Counted from the first letter of the stretch, positions 15,287 through 23,729 are shown. The stretch is DNA of 30,072 nucleotides from Nitrososphaerota archaeon (GCA_021325255.1 JAJPHP010000031.1:1-30072), one strand, 5' to 3'. A program made the numbers and translations. Notes: generated from the letters alone by a model not told the origin.

Positions 15287-15481
15287 TTAATTCAGGTGTC
15301 GGGATCCCTTCTCCCACAGTGATTTGTGCTTCACTTCACGAGCCTGATCTCGGCACACTTTTAGCTTTTGCTCGACAATCTTCCTTAAGGTTGGTTCTGA
15401 GGTCGTTTTCAGCTCGCGGCTTCTTTTTCTTCCACCAGACCTACTGCTGCTGCTCTTCTTCTTCGAATTGCCGATCATCAT
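15287..15481 (-). CDS. Possible small basic protein, about 64 aa
   Basis: From ATG 15481 (or 15478; the frame extends to a TTG at 15532) an ORF gives a Lys/Arg/Ser-rich protein (NSKKKSSSSRSGGRKRSREL, then LRKIVEQKLKVCRDQAREVK). The composition is that of a nucleic-acid-binding protein, whereas the overlapping plus frame is Cys/Ser low-complexity and looks like its shadow. It is divergent from the 145-aa gene at 15587, and an A/T-rich box near 15551-15560 could serve both. No family is recognised, and the call is weak. Confidence 0.35.
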   Translation of the reverse strand: MMIGNSKKKSSSSRSGGRKRSRELKTTSEPTLRKIVEQKLKVCRDQAREVKHKSLWEKGSRHLN

Positions 15482-15550
15482 CTGGTACCAGAAGAGTTGC
15501 TTGGGTGCAAAGTACGCCAATGAATTGTGCAATTCGCCTCTTTACGGAAA

Positions 15551-15560
15551 CGATAAACAA
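15551..15560 (+). promoter_or_regulatory. TATA-like promoter of the 145-aa gene
   Basis: CGATAAACAA is centred about 31 nt before ATG 15587, which would give a leader of only a few bases. Confidence 0.4.
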
Positions 15561-15586
15561 CCCTCCGAAAATCTATTCCAAATCAG

Positions 15587-16024
15587 ATGCCCCAAACGCA
15601 GGCTTACGTCATTGTTTGCCTTGACGAGTCAATCTCTCCCGAGCTTTCAAACAGGCGCTCCGAAGAGATTTGGAAGGCACTTGAGACGCTCGTCTCAACG
15701 CTTGTCAAAGAGGAGGAAGGCCTTTTACCTGGCACCACTTCCGAAGGTCTGCTGTTCGCCTGGAAGACGAGCTCCGAGCACAAGGTTTCCGCGAAAGAGG
15801 CTTACGCCTGGCGCGGAGTGATTGAGGGAATAAAGAGCGCAGACCTAGACACTCTTGCATCTAAGATGACAAATGATCCTGAGACAGCAGTCCTCCTCAG
15901 GGATAGGCCCGCGATGCTCAAGGTTGCGGGAGAGATTGCAAATGCCCTTTTCCATTCGTACACCGCAGGCCACTCTATCTCATTTCAGAAGTGCCCGAAT
16001 TCCCCGTCGAGCCCTGCTTTATAG
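15587..16024 (+). CDS. Hypothetical helical protein, 145 aa
   Basis: No family is recognised. It begins with a short strand (AYVIVCLDESI) and is otherwise helical and charged (SEEIWKALETLVSTLVKEEE, then AYAWRGVIEGIKSADLDTLA), with a final helical segment near 112-130. It looks like a soluble protein with balanced composition. The start is ATG with a promoter-like box about 30 nt upstream. Its last 40 nt overlap the end of the convergent rpiA gene, so its extreme C-terminus (FQKCPNSPSSPAL) is constrained by antisense coding. Confidence 0.55.
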   Translation: MPQTQAYVIVCLDESISPELSNRRSEEIWKALETLVSTLVKEEEGLLPGTTSEGLLFAWKTSSEHKVSAKEAYAWRGVIEGIKSADLDTLASKMTNDPETAVLLRDRPAMLKVAGEIANALFHSYTAGHSISFQKCPNSPSSPAL

Positions 16025-16695
16025 AACCGCGTCACGCGGCAGTTGAATACTCCTGCTTCGATTACTCCGGGTATCAGCTTAATCGACCTTTCAAGTGAAA
16101 CGGGATCCGAAATTGGCTTGGGGAACTGACAGTCGAGTATCACGTTGCCCGACTCTGTAAAGAATGGATACCCCTTGTCAAGCTTCCTCATCAAGGGATT
16201 GGCGCCTAGCTCCGATCTAAGTTTGTATTCAGCAGAAGATACGGCAAACTGCGATACTTCGACCGGGATAGACCTGTTTAGGAGATCAACATATTTTCCC
16301 TCATCGGCAAGGATGTACGCTTCTGCCGCAGAGGAAAGAATGATTTTCTCTTTGAAGAGAGCGCCACCTCCCCCCTTCACCATTGCTCTCGATGACTTGG
16401 AAATTTGATCAGCGCCATCGACGGCCACATCAATCTTCTCTGGGCAGTGAGCAGAGTCTTGATAAAGCTCGAGCCCATTTTCCTTGGCCAAAATCCAGGC
16501 CTGCATCGAAGAAGGAACTATTGTGATGCCAAGATGCTCAACCTTGTTTCTCTTCCCTAGGGCTGTCGCAAATCTTGCAACCGTTGAACCGCTTCCCAGT
16601 CCGATTATGCTGCCGCCTCCTACATGCTCGCTTGCGACGGCAAGCGCCATCTTCTCAAGCGCGGAGTCTAGCAATCCCTTTGACGCGGTGCTCAA
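15985..16695 (-). CDS. rpiA: Ribose-5-phosphate isomerase A
   Basis: Interconverts ribose 5-phosphate and ribulose 5-phosphate, supplying ribose for nucleotides and cofactors. At 236 aa it has the normal length of the RpiA family. Diagnostic motifs are GLGSGSTV (32-39), the catalytic DGAD (93-96) and KGGGGALFKEK (107-117); the C-terminal GYPFFTESGNVILDC is also typical. The TTG start overlaps the TGA stop of the upstream coiled-coil gene (TTGA, 16692-16695), with GGAGAG just before it, so the two genes are translationally coupled. In archaea this enzyme usually works with the reverse ribulose monophosphate or a partial pentose route. Confidence 0.93.
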   Translation of the reverse strand: MSTASKGLLDSALEKMALAVASEHVGGGSIIGLGSGSTVARFATALGKRNKVEHLGITIVPSSMQAWILAKENGLELYQDSAHCPEKIDVAVDGADQISKSSRAMVKGGGGALFKEKIILSSAAEAYILADEGKYVDLLNRSIPVEVSQFAVSSAEYKLRSELGANPLMRKLDKGYPFFTESGNVILDCQFPKPISDPVSLERSIKLIPGVIEAGVFNCRVTRFYKAGLDGEFGHF

Positions 16696-17837
16696 CTCTC
16701 CACATCCAACTTTTCTAGCCTGTCAAGTGCCTCTAGCAGCTCTCTCTGAAGTTGCTCAGCCTGAGAATCCTGCTGATTCTCGGCGATCTTTTTCTTTTGT
16801 CGTTCAAGTGCTAATCCAGTGTAAGTGTCGGACGAGGGTGGTTGTTGTTGATCCTGGGGTAAATTTGAACTGGTCGCAGCCGAAGAGGTTTCAAGCTCTG
16901 CTCGTTTCTCTTCAGTTTGTACTTTTGGCGCGGAAACTAGAGGTTCGATTGGTCGTTGAATTTGCCGGAGCTGTGTCTCGTTGGCAACTTGCGTCGTTTC
17001 GCTCCTTGTTGAACTCTCATCAGCGGTGAGCAGGTCTGAAATGTCTGGTACCTTTGATTTGGGAGGGGCAAAGATGTGGCGCGGTGGGACTACCTGCTGC
17101 TGTGTAGCTGGCACCCTTGCGGCCTCGTTAGCTTTCATTATTTCATCTATCAGCGGTTCTGCTAGGCGCCGTGTATTCTCTATCCTCTTTTCAATAGAGT
17201 CGATTTTCTGGGTTACAAGTCTAACGAGCTGGTCCCTAAGAGTTTCGAGGTCTCCGACCTCAATGAATGCGTCGACTTTCAGGATTCTCTCGTCTAGCGA
17301 CTTTAATTCATCTCGGTATTTTACTCCGAGCGTCTCCCGCTCTTCTCGGGTGATTTCTTCGTGCGCCTCTGCTTCGTAGAGGCGAGTGAGCGCTGCAGAA
17401 ACGAGTTCCTTCTCCAGTAGGAGCGTCCTGAGTTCCTTCTTACTTTTCTCAAGGTAGGATTGGGGAATTATCCTCGAGTGTCGGTGCTGTTGTTGTTGAG
17501 CGGGCGACAAAGAAGAAGAAGGGCTCGTCTCCTTGCCACGAGGCTCGCCGCCCGCTGCCTTTTGTCCTAAACGCAGATCGTGATCTGTGCGCGGTTCATA
17601 CGAGATTGGCGTAAGGTAAGCTCGAGAGTTACTCTGCAAATTCGCCTTGATAGGAGTTCGAGGCTCTCCTTTTTCCTCTTCTTGTTCTTTCACCTCTGGC
17701 TCTTCCAAAGACTGATCGGAGTTATTCTCATCAGAAGCGGATTGACGTTTGCGTGAATTGTAGTATACAACGATTGATCCAGAGGCTACTGCAACGGCAG
17801 CGCCTCCCACGATAAGGGCGATCTCGCTAAAAGACAA
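16692..17837 (-). CDS. Membrane-anchored coiled-coil protein, 381 aa
   Basis: One N-terminal TM helix (about 5-26, IALIVGGAAVAVASGSIVVY) is followed by a short basic stop-transfer (NSRKR). Next come a charged, disordered Glu/Lys/Pro/Gln region to about 120, a long helical coiled coil at about 124-235 (KSKKELRTLLLEKEL, then LVTQKIDSIEKRIENTRRLA), and another Gln/Pro/Ser-rich linker. A C-terminal helix (QREQL-like, about 350-378) ends it. No catalytic domain is seen. The design suggests a membrane-tethered scaffold. The nearest functional neighbours are rpiA, with which it is coupled, and lsm/sepF; a division or envelope role is only a guess. The TTG start is supported by a TATA-like box (17856-17865) whose start site falls on it. 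Confidence 0.65.
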   Translation of the reverse strand: MSFSEIALIVGGAAVAVASGSIVVYYNSRKRQSASDENNSDQSLEEPEVKEQEEEKGEPRTPIKANLQSNSRAYLTPISYEPRTDHDLRLGQKAAGGEPRGKETSPSSSLSPAQQQQHRHSRIIPQSYLEKSKKELRTLLLEKELVSAALTRLYEAEAHEEITREERETLGVKYRDELKSLDERILKVDAFIEVGDLETLRDQLVRLVTQKIDSIEKRIENTRRLAEPLIDEIMKANEAARVPATQQQVVPPRHIFAPPKSKVPDISDLLTADESSTRSETTQVANETQLRQIQRPIEPLVSAPKVQTEEKRAELETSSAATSSNLPQDQQQPPSSDTYTGLALERQKKKIAENQQDSQAEQLQRELLEALDRLEKLDVES

Positions 17838-18334
17838 GGAAAAACTCTCTTTTTCCTATAGAATTCTCTTCTATTCTTGTGGTGCGTGCTGCTGCTATTA
17901 TTGTTATGCTACGGGTACTTGAGTTATTGAATTTCCCCTTTTTCTCTTTTTTACCACCGAACTCTGAATTCCAAAGCCCAAAATCTTAGCCCTTAGCTTA
18001 AGATGGGCAATTCCGCATCCCGAAAACTATCTCGCCCTGCTCTACTCGTTGGAGCCCGGGAATTTGTTATCCTCGGTAGTATGTCATCCAAGAATACTTG
18101 CGAATTTTTGTCGATGCCCCAAAGCCGCAATTTGCGCATCTTTTCTTCGTAACGTGGAACGAATGATGACCGCATCTTCTGCATCGTATGTGGGTCTTTT
18201 TTCGACCCATCTTGCCCATTGATGATGTTCCGCGCATTTTTCTCTAATCAAGCTCCACTAGTTTCCAGATGTTGGGTATTTCGATTCCTGTTTAAGCTCT
18301 TTTTCCTTATTCAATCTGGCAAATCTGAAACTTG
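17838..18334. other. Intergenic region before the coiled-coil gene, no clear gene
   Basis: A 63-aa minus frame (18184-17993) is present but has no recognisable features or ribosome site, and I do not call it. A 6-bp hairpin TGGGTC-TTTTTTC-GACCCA lies at 18191-18209. T-rich tracts on the plus strand at 17936-17953 lie between minus-strand genes. The promoter of the coiled-coil gene is at the left end. A small RNA is possible but not shown. Confidence 0.4.
17856..17865 (-). promoter_or_regulatory. TATA-like promoter, leaderless TTG start of the coiled-coil gene
   Basis: AATTCTATAG on the minus strand is centred about 24 nt upstream of TTG 17837. The predicted transcript would begin at the start codon, which argues for TTG despite the lack of a ribosome site. 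Confidence 0.5.
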
Positions 18335-18568
18335 TCAGCTGCCAGGTGGCGGCGATATTATCACAACGTTGTCTCCGCGAACGACTATGGTCCCAAGAGA
18401 GTTTGTCTTGCCTTCCTCAATGATCTCCTGGGAGGACTCGAGGAGCAGGTTCATGTGCTGATCGAATCCCTGAAGGGTTCCCCGTATTACCTTGCCCCCC
18501 TTGAGTTTGATCAGTACCACTTTTCCAACGCTCTCGTCCAGTATTCTCACGGCCATATCCTGAGACAT
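18335..18568 (-). CDS. Sm-like archaeal RNA-binding protein (Lsm/SmAP)
   Basis: 77 aa, normal for an archaeal Lsm. The Sm1 motif spans about 13-44 (GKVVLIKLKGGKVIRGTLQG, FDQHMNLLLE) with the conserved aspartate and asparagine of the uridine-binding loop (D36, N40). Sm2 is GTIVVRGDNVVIISPP, with the RGDN loop. It forms a ring, usually a heptamer, that binds U-rich RNA and contributes to RNA processing and stability. ATG at 18568 is directly preceded by A-rich sequence; a possible TATA box is near 18631-18640. It is divergent from the PUA-protein gene. Confidence 0.93.
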   Translation of the reverse strand: MSQDMAVRILDESVGKVVLIKLKGGKVIRGTLQGFDQHMNLLLESSQEIIEEGKTNSLGTIVVRGDNVVIISPPPGS

Positions 18569-18733
18569 TTTTTGAAAACTACCGATCCTTACATCCGCAT
18601 AAGGTATGTAGAGAACTGCTACCCGAGAACTCTTATTAAGATTATTCGCCCTTGGAGTGTACTCTCCCCGCGGAACTAAAATAGGGAGAGCGAGTCCTTT
18701 TCATCCTCTTCCTCAGAACTAACACAAGTCCTG

Positions 18734-19285
18734 ATGTTTGAGTTGCGCACATACAACCTTTCCAAGACAGCCCGAGAAGAGGTATTCGCGAAGGCTTCAG
18801 CAATAGCGGGAGCCGGCGCTCCCCCATTCAGATCCAAGGATCTTAAAATCGCAGAGTCCGACGAAGAGGGCAGCAACCTAGCTGTTATCTTCGACACGAG
18901 CGAGAAACTCTACCTCGGGAGAAGGCTCGGGAAGGGAGTCCACGGCTCTGGCAAGGAGGAGGGTTTCCTGATTTTTCCACTTCTTAGCGACGAAGTAATA
19001 CTCCCAAAGAAACCTGTAATCACAGTCGACAGTGGAGCGGTAAAGTTCGTTTGTAATGGGGCCAACATAATGAGGCCGGGCATCGTAAAATTCGAAGGTG
19101 AGTTCGGGGTCTCCGAAATTGTCTTGGTTAAAGAGCAAAAGTATGGAAAGGCAATAGCAGTAGGCCGAGCCCTGGCCTCGAAACAGGAACTCGAATCGAT
19201 GAAAAAGGGGCCTGCCTTTGAAAACCTGCACTACGTCGGGGACAAATTCTGGGTTATACTGAAGGAAATCGAGAAATCGTTCTAA
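18734..19285 (+). CDS. PUA-domain RNA-binding protein (MCT-1/Tma20-like)
   Basis: 183 aa. The C-terminal PUA domain (about 93-172) is clear: VITVDSGAVKFVCNGANIMR, PGIV, then KAIAVGRALASKQEL and GDKFW. The N-terminal part (1-90) resembles the domain before PUA in the MCT-1/Tma20 family, whose eukaryotic members act on ribosomes in initiation and recycling. The exact archaeal job is not settled; RNA or ribosome binding is the safe inference. ATG 18734 is the only good start. It stands between lsm and sepF, both linked to basic cell processes, and is followed by the sepF promoter region. Confidence 0.85.
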   Translation: MFELRTYNLSKTAREEVFAKASAIAGAGAPPFRSKDLKIAESDEEGSNLAVIFDTSEKLYLGRRLGKGVHGSGKEEGFLIFPLLSDEVILPKKPVITVDSGAVKFVCNGANIMRPGIVKFEGEFGVSEIVLVKEQKYGKAIAVGRALASKQELESMKKGPAFENLHYVGDKFWVILKEIEKSF

Positions 19286-19295
19286 ACCGACGGGG

Positions 19296-19303
19296 TTTTT
19301 AAG
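19296..19303 (+). promoter_or_regulatory. TATA-like promoter upstream of sepF
   Basis: GGGG-TTTTTAAG is centred near 19300, predicting a start near 19326. That leaves about 90 nt of leader before sepF, occupied by the 25-codon ORF. Confidence 0.45.
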
Positions 19304-19342
19304 CGAGCGAAAACTGCCCTACTTCCGCAAGACACCAGAAAT

Positions 19343-19420
19343 ATGCACACTTTTCCGCCCGAATCCAAGAGACAGCAGCGGGAGATTGTAGAGAGGTGGT
19401 GCCGAGCTGATTTTGCATGA
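19343..19420 (+). CDS. Possible 25-aa leader ORF coupled to sepF
   Basis: ATG 19343 opens a 25-codon frame (MHTFPPESKRQQREIVERWC, then RADFA) whose TGA at 19418-19420 overlaps the sepF ATG as ATGA. It starts about 17 nt after the predicted transcript start. The length is small enough to be chance, but the exact overlap is the classic coupling arrangement. A leader peptide that sets sepF translation is a plausible, untested reading. Confidence 0.3.
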   Translation: MHTFPPESKRQQREIVERWCRADFA

Positions 19421-19731
19421 AGAGCGAAACTCGTGGTAGTCATGCGCAGGAAGAGACTGCGCCCACCATCCTTCTCAAGGCTCTGCCACTCAAGGACATG
19501 GCCGAGATTGAGCAGATTAAAGAGGACATCAAAAAGCGGACAATCGTCATTTTGAAGATCACCCCTCTCGCGCAAAAGAGCCTCGTCGATCTCAGATCCA
19601 CGATTGAGAAACTTACTGACTTTACCCTCTCCTTCGGAGGAGACATTGCAAGGCTTGGAGAAGAGCGCATCGTCATAACGCCTCCTGGTGTCAGAATCTG
19701 GCGCGGCGAAAAGTCGGACTCTGGTGCTTAG
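19417..19731 (+). CDS. sepF: Cell-division protein SepF
   Basis: 104 aa. The SepF fold covers about 18-97: TILLKALPLKDMAEIEQIKE, TIVILKITPLAQKSLVDLRS, then the glycine-rich FGGDIARLGEERIVITPPGV. In archaea SepF tethers FtsZ to the membrane and is the central FtsZ anchor where FtsA is absent. No obvious amphipathic N-terminal helix is visible in the first 18 residues, which are hydrophilic, so membrane contact may be made otherwise or the start may differ. The ATG overlaps the stop of a 25-codon upstream ORF. The gene converges on fttA with about 50 nt between stops. Confidence 0.85.
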   Translation: MKSETRGSHAQEETAPTILLKALPLKDMAEIEQIKEDIKKRTIVILKITPLAQKSLVDLRSTIEKLTDFTLSFGGDIARLGEERIVITPPGVRIWRGEKSDSGA

Positions 19732-19782
19732 GGCGGCTCGCTATTCAGAACATGTACACAGAGCTATAGGGCGATATCCTGC

Positions 19783-21699
19783 TCAGCGTATCTTGATAGC
19801 TTCTTCCACGCTTGGATGAAGCACGGGCAGTTTGAAAATCTTTGAAAGGTTGTACGAGAGAGACTCGCATTTTCTTTTCTCTCCATGGTTTACGTAGATC
19901 TCCTGTAGTTTCGGCCTGAGTTTCTGAATGAATCGCACTATCTGGTTGTAATCGCTGTGACCTGAAAATCCCTCGATCCTGTTGACCTCGCAGTTCACAT
20001 CAATCACCCTAATCTTTCCTCCCTCGCCCAGCAAGCTCACCTGGTTTGAACCGTCGAGGACGCGCCGCCCCAGAGTTCCCTGAACCTGATAGGAGACGAA
20101 AAGAACCCTGTTACGCTCAGAACCCGCAAGCTGAGAAAAGTATTCGATGACAGGGCCTCCCTCTAGCATCCCTGAAGTTGCCATGATTATCGCGCCACCC
20201 TCTCTCAGAGCCTCTTCTCTGTTGCTCGGATGCTCCACGACAGTGAAGTACTCCGACGCAAATGGGTTCGAGTCTTCCTCGAGTATTTTGTACTTTAGTT
20301 CCCTTGAGAGGTACTCAGGGTACGCGATGTGAATCGCTGTCGCCTCCGAAATCATGCCCTCGATGAACACGGGTGCCTCGATGAGCTTCTTCTGGCGCAT
20401 GTACTGATCGATGACGAGCATGATCTCCTGAGCCCGACCCACCGCGGGGATCGGGATGAGAACCTTGCCCCCCTTCTTCAGCGTCTGGTTGACAAGCCCC
20501 GTAAAGTTGCTCTCCACCTCGTCCCTCGGAGGCATGATATCCTCCTTTGTGCCGTAGGTGCACTCTGTAATCAGCGTCTCGACCCTTGGGTAGTTCCAGA
20601 ACGCGGGCTCGAGGAGCTGCGTCTTGCCGTACTTGTAATCGCCGGTGTATACAATGTTGTGGGCTCCCTCGCCTACGTGGAGATGAACGGTCGCCGATCC
20701 AAGGATGTGCCCTGCGTTGTTAAAGACGAGTTTGATGTCTGGAGCGACATCGGTGACGAGGCCGTACGGGACGGTGATCGAGTGCTTTATCACTTCCCTT
20801 ATGTCGCGTATGTCATACGCGAGCCTCGTCCCCTCTATCTGCCCTAACTTTACCATGTCCTGTTGGAGCAGAGTCATCAGCGGGAGTGTAGGCTCAGTGC
20901 AGTAGACGGGGCCGTCATAACCATACTTGTAAAGGGCGGGCAGGAAACCCGAGTGGTCAAGGTGCGCGTGGCTGATAATTACAGCGCCGAGCTCGTCAAG
21001 ATCAATGTCGGCCCAATCGAGTCTTGGGTAGGCCTCCCAAGTATTCTTCGCTCCGGGATGGATGCCGCAATCTAGAAGGAGCTTGCTCTCCGAAGTGCTA
21101 ACAATTATTGAAGACCGCCCAACTTCTTCGAAGGCGCCGAGAGTCATGATGCTGACCTCGGCCTCTTGACTCAATCTCGGGCGAAAGATGTTCTCTCCCA
21201 CGTCCTTGAAGAACCGAGCGCGCTCGGTCGCGCTCTGACTCAGGGTTAGGTTGATGTTTTGTATACTCTGGCAGGGAATATGCGGCAGTTTTCTTACCCG
21301 TAGTTTCCAGCCAGTCTTGTCAGTAATCTCTATTGAATTGAATCCCTTCTCTGGCGTGAGCTGGAGTGGCTTTCTAGCTTCAATGATGGCTTCACCCAGA
21401 GCAGCATCGAAGAAGATGCTCTCTACGCCGGCCTCAGCCGGTGCACTCTGGAGTATAATTTCCTGCGCTTCCTGCTCGTCCTTGCGGATAGATTTGTCGG
21501 TCCTTACGACAACTCTCCGCTTCACCATATTCACTACATCTGAGACGATGTAGCTGTTCTGCTGCAGGAACTTGGGATTCTTCGAGTAGAGGGCAATCCT
21601 CGGCCCTTCATACTCTACCCTAGTAATCTCAGCTTCAGCTGGAATGTGGTTTAGGATGATACTGGTTACGCTTTGCGCACTCTGTCGTTCGGTCAACAC
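19783..21699 (-). CDS. fttA: aCPSF1/FttA: beta-CASP nuclease and transcription termination factor
   Basis: 638 aa, the usual length. Two KH-type RNA-binding domains fill about 1-150. The metallo-beta-lactamase domain follows with the zinc ligands HAHLDH (244-249), NNAGHILGS and YTGDYKYG, and the beta-CASP domain (IPIPAVGRAQEIMLVID, then MATSGML) is inserted before the last motifs, including GFSGHSD near the end. In archaea it cleaves nascent RNA and terminates transcription at U-rich 3' ends. GTG 21699 shares one base with the TAG stop of the proteasome beta gene, so translation is coupled. Its link to proteasome and egsA genes here is by proximity only. Confidence 0.95.
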   Translation of the reverse strand: MLTERQSAQSVTSIILNHIPAEAEITRVEYEGPRIALYSKNPKFLQQNSYIVSDVVNMVKRRVVVRTDKSIRKDEQEAQEIILQSAPAEAGVESIFFDAALGEAIIEARKPLQLTPEKGFNSIEITDKTGWKLRVRKLPHIPCQSIQNINLTLSQSATERARFFKDVGENIFRPRLSQEAEVSIMTLGAFEEVGRSSIIVSTSESKLLLDCGIHPGAKNTWEAYPRLDWADIDLDELGAVIISHAHLDHSGFLPALYKYGYDGPVYCTEPTLPLMTLLQQDMVKLGQIEGTRLAYDIRDIREVIKHSITVPYGLVTDVAPDIKLVFNNAGHILGSATVHLHVGEGAHNIVYTGDYKYGKTQLLEPAFWNYPRVETLITECTYGTKEDIMPPRDEVESNFTGLVNQTLKKGGKVLIPIPAVGRAQEIMLVIDQYMRQKKLIEAPVFIEGMISEATAIHIAYPEYLSRELKYKILEEDSNPFASEYFTVVEHPSNREEALREGGAIIMATSGMLEGGPVIEYFSQLAGSERNRVLFVSYQVQGTLGRRVLDGSNQVSLLGEGGKIRVIDVNCEVNRIEGFSGHSDYNQIVRFIQKLRPKLQEIYVNHGEKRKCESLSYNLSKIFKLPVLHPSVEEAIKIR

Positions 21700-22451
21700 T
21701 AACTTCTACTACTGCCGGTTATCGCCAATAGTCGCTGGTTCTTCTCCGCGGACGTGAGCTCGTAGTATCCGGTCTCCTTCTTTATCACAGCAATATCAAA
21801 ACCATCGCCGGTACCAGCATTTCTCTTTATAGCAGCGCTCACGGCCTTTATGGCGATCGGGATAGCCTGATCCACGCTCATGCCCTTTCTGAACTCATCC
21901 TCTAGGATACCGTATGCGACGGGAGATCCGCTTCCGGTCGACACCACGTCCTCTTTTGTCAGCGCCCCGAAAAAGTCCACGCTGTACAGGACGTTGCCTT
22001 CTTCACCGTCGTACCCTCCGATAAGAAAGTCAGCGATGAAAGGATAGTACCTCTGTGCGAAGAAAATGTTTGCAGCGATCCTTGCGATTGATTTTACAGG
22101 TATTGGTTTCTGATTCTCGAGCTTGTAGATGTTTGCATAATATCTTAAGGTGTCAATGACGTTCTGGGCCTCCGCAACGGTGCCGGCTATAGTGACACCG
22201 ATGTGGTTGTCAATCTTGTGAACTTTCTTTCCTCGTCGGTGGGCGATGAAGAGATAACCCGCTGTAACCCTCGTGTCTGTTCCAAGAACAACACCATCCG
22301 AGCAAGCCATTGCAACTGTGGTGGTGCCGTGATACTTCAGATGGTCGACCTTGCTCCTAGCATCCTTTGCAAGATCATTATTCATCGGCAACCCGCTAGC
22401 ACCTTCCCTTCTCCTCTCTCCAGCATCTCCCCAATTGAAACTTCGAGACAA
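21699..22451 (-). CDS. psmB: Proteasome beta subunit, catalytically active type
   Basis: Active subunit of the 20S proteasome. After a propeptide, the site HG|TTTVAMACSDGVVLGTD gives Thr1 (T43 in this frame) following autocleavage. The catalytic partners are in place: Asp17 (TDTR) and Lys33 (RRGKK). The STGSGSPVA and GDGFDIAVI segments are also normal. The start is uncertain: TTG 22451 gives a 42-residue propeptide; TTG 22391 (GGTG about 8 nt upstream) or ATG 22385 gives about 20, more typical. It precedes fttA on the same strand. The second beta gene in the window (28657) lacks Thr1, so this one is expected to supply proteolysis. Confidence 0.93.
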   Translation of the reverse strand: MSRSFNWGDAGERRREGASGLPMNNDLAKDARSKVDHLKYHGTTTVAMACSDGVVLGTDTRVTAGYLFIAHRRGKKVHKIDNHIGVTIAGTVAEAQNVIDTLRYYANIYKLENQKPIPVKSIARIAANIFFAQRYYPFIADFLIGGYDGEEGNVLYSVDFFGALTKEDVVSTGSGSPVAYGILEDEFRKGMSVDQAIPIAIKAVSAAIKRNAGTGDGFDIAVIKKETGYYELTSAEKNQRLLAITGSSRS

Positions 22452-22576
22452 ATTATCAACGACCAGAACGGCTGCAGAAATCCGGAATCCGTGCGCCTTG
22501 GCCCTGCATCTTTGGGCTATTATTAGTCCAGGCCAGGTTTTCGGCGGAGCCGTTGATTGCTATATTGGCGAAATGT

Positions 22577-22587
22577 CCTTTAAATAA
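22577..22587. promoter_or_regulatory. Shared TATA-like box between psmB and egsA
   Basis: CTTTAAATAAG reads as a TATA-like box on both strands. It would give an egsA leader of about 70 nt and a psmB leader of 100 nt or more. No nearer box is obvious. A second minus-strand candidate, CTAATAATAG, is near 22515-22524. Confidence 0.35.
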
Positions 22588-22679
22588 GTTTCCGAGAATA
22601 GGAAGAAAGACTTCCCCGGCGGGAAAAATACACGGAGAAAGCGACAAGAAGAGGAGAGAACAGGAGAGAGTCGCAGCAA

Positions 22680-23729
22680 ATGCCAGCGCATATCATGGAA
22701 CTTCCAAGGCGAGTCGTCGTTGGTCATGACATCTTGAAGGGTGTGGGCAGACTACTCGAGGGCCTCGAGCTTGGCAAGAAGGCGCTTGTTCTATCCGGGG
22801 AGCACGTGAAGGGCGTTGCGGGCGCCGCACTTGTCGATCACCTGAATTCGCAGGGATTTGATGCCCGCTGGGAGGGAGTGGAATCTTCCACATTTCAACA
22901 GGTCGAGAGAGCATCCGACATTGGGAGAAAATTCGGAGCTGATTTCTTCGTTGGCGTTGGAGGTGGCAAATCAATCGACGTTGCAAAGCTTGCCTCCTTC
23001 AACTGCAAGGTTCCTTTCGTCAGCGTCCCCACGAGTGCCTCACACGATGGGATATCGAGTCCTTTCGGGTCAGTGAAGGGGCTGGACAGACCTTACTCTG
23101 TTGTAGCGAAGCCACCAATTGCAATAATCGCCGATATTGAAATAATTCTCAAAGCTCCCCACAATCTCTTGATCAGCGGGTGCGGTGACCTGGTCTCAAA
23201 GAAGACGGCCGTCAAGGACTGGCAACTCTCCAACCTTCGAACTGGGGAATACTATGGGATGTACTCCGCAAGTCTTGCTCTCCTATCTGCAAACTTGATC
23301 ATAGACAACTCCCAGCTTATCGCTTCAAAGGATCCTGAATGCGTACGGGTTGTAGTGGAGGCATTGATCAGCTCAGGCGTCGCTGCTGGGATTGCCGGAA
23401 GCAGCAGGCCTTGCAGTGGATCCGAGCACTTGTTCAGTCACGCGATGGATATAGTCGCGCCGGGAAAGGGGTTGCATGGCGAAAAGTGTGGCATCGGGAC
23501 GATAATGATGGCGAAACTGCACGGCGTGAGTTTTCACGAAATTCGTGACGCCCTTCAAACAATGGGCGCCCCCGTCACCGCATCGCAAATAGGGGCGTCT
23601 CCAGATGAGGTCGTGAAATCTCTGGTTATGGCAGCTTCGATAAGAAAGGAGAGATACACCATACTCAGCGAGGTAAACCTGACCGAGAATTCGGCAAAGG
23701 AACTAGCCAGTGAAACCGGCGTAATTTGA
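22680..23729 (+). CDS. egsA: sn-Glycerol-1-phosphate dehydrogenase
   Basis: 349 aa. It reduces dihydroxyacetone phosphate to sn-glycerol 1-phosphate, the stereospecific backbone of archaeal membrane lipids, using NAD(P)H. The nucleotide loop is VGVGGGKSIDVAK (91-103). The Zn2+ ligands D170 (SGCGD), H250 (GSEHLFSH) and H266 (HGEKCG) are all present, as is PTSASHDGISSP. Length is normal for the family. ATG 22680 is used; ATG 22695 is also possible and would lose MPAHI. It is divergent from the proteasome beta gene and converges on the FKBP gene, with a 68-nt gap. Confidence 0.96.
   Translation: MPAHIMELPRRVVVGHDILKGVGRLLEGLELGKKALVLSGEHVKGVAGAALVDHLNSQGFDARWEGVESSTFQQVERASDIGRKFGADFFVGVGGGKSIDVAKLASFNCKVPFVSVPTSASHDGISSPFGSVKGLDRPYSVVAKPPIAIIADIEIILKAPHNLLISGCGDLVSKKTAVKDWQLSNLRTGEYYGMYSASLALLSANLIIDNSQLIASKDPECVRVVVEALISSGVAAGIAGSSRPCSGSEHLFSHAMDIVAPGKGLHGEKCGIGTIMMAKLHGVSFHEIRDALQTMGAPVTASQIGASPDEVVKSLVMAASIRKERYTILSEVNLTENSAKELASETGVI

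Noticed and set aside
15160..15624. 154-aa plus-strand open frame.
   Set aside because: The Cys/Ser run is the antisense of a Lys/Ser-rich minus frame, and the end overlaps the start of a better gene at 15587.
17993..18184. 63-aa minus-strand open frame.
   Set aside because: No family, promoter or ribosome site supports it, though it cannot be excluded.
20329..20847. 172-aa plus-strand open frame.
   Set aside because: It lies within fttA, whose metal-binding and beta-CASP motifs are intact on the other strand.
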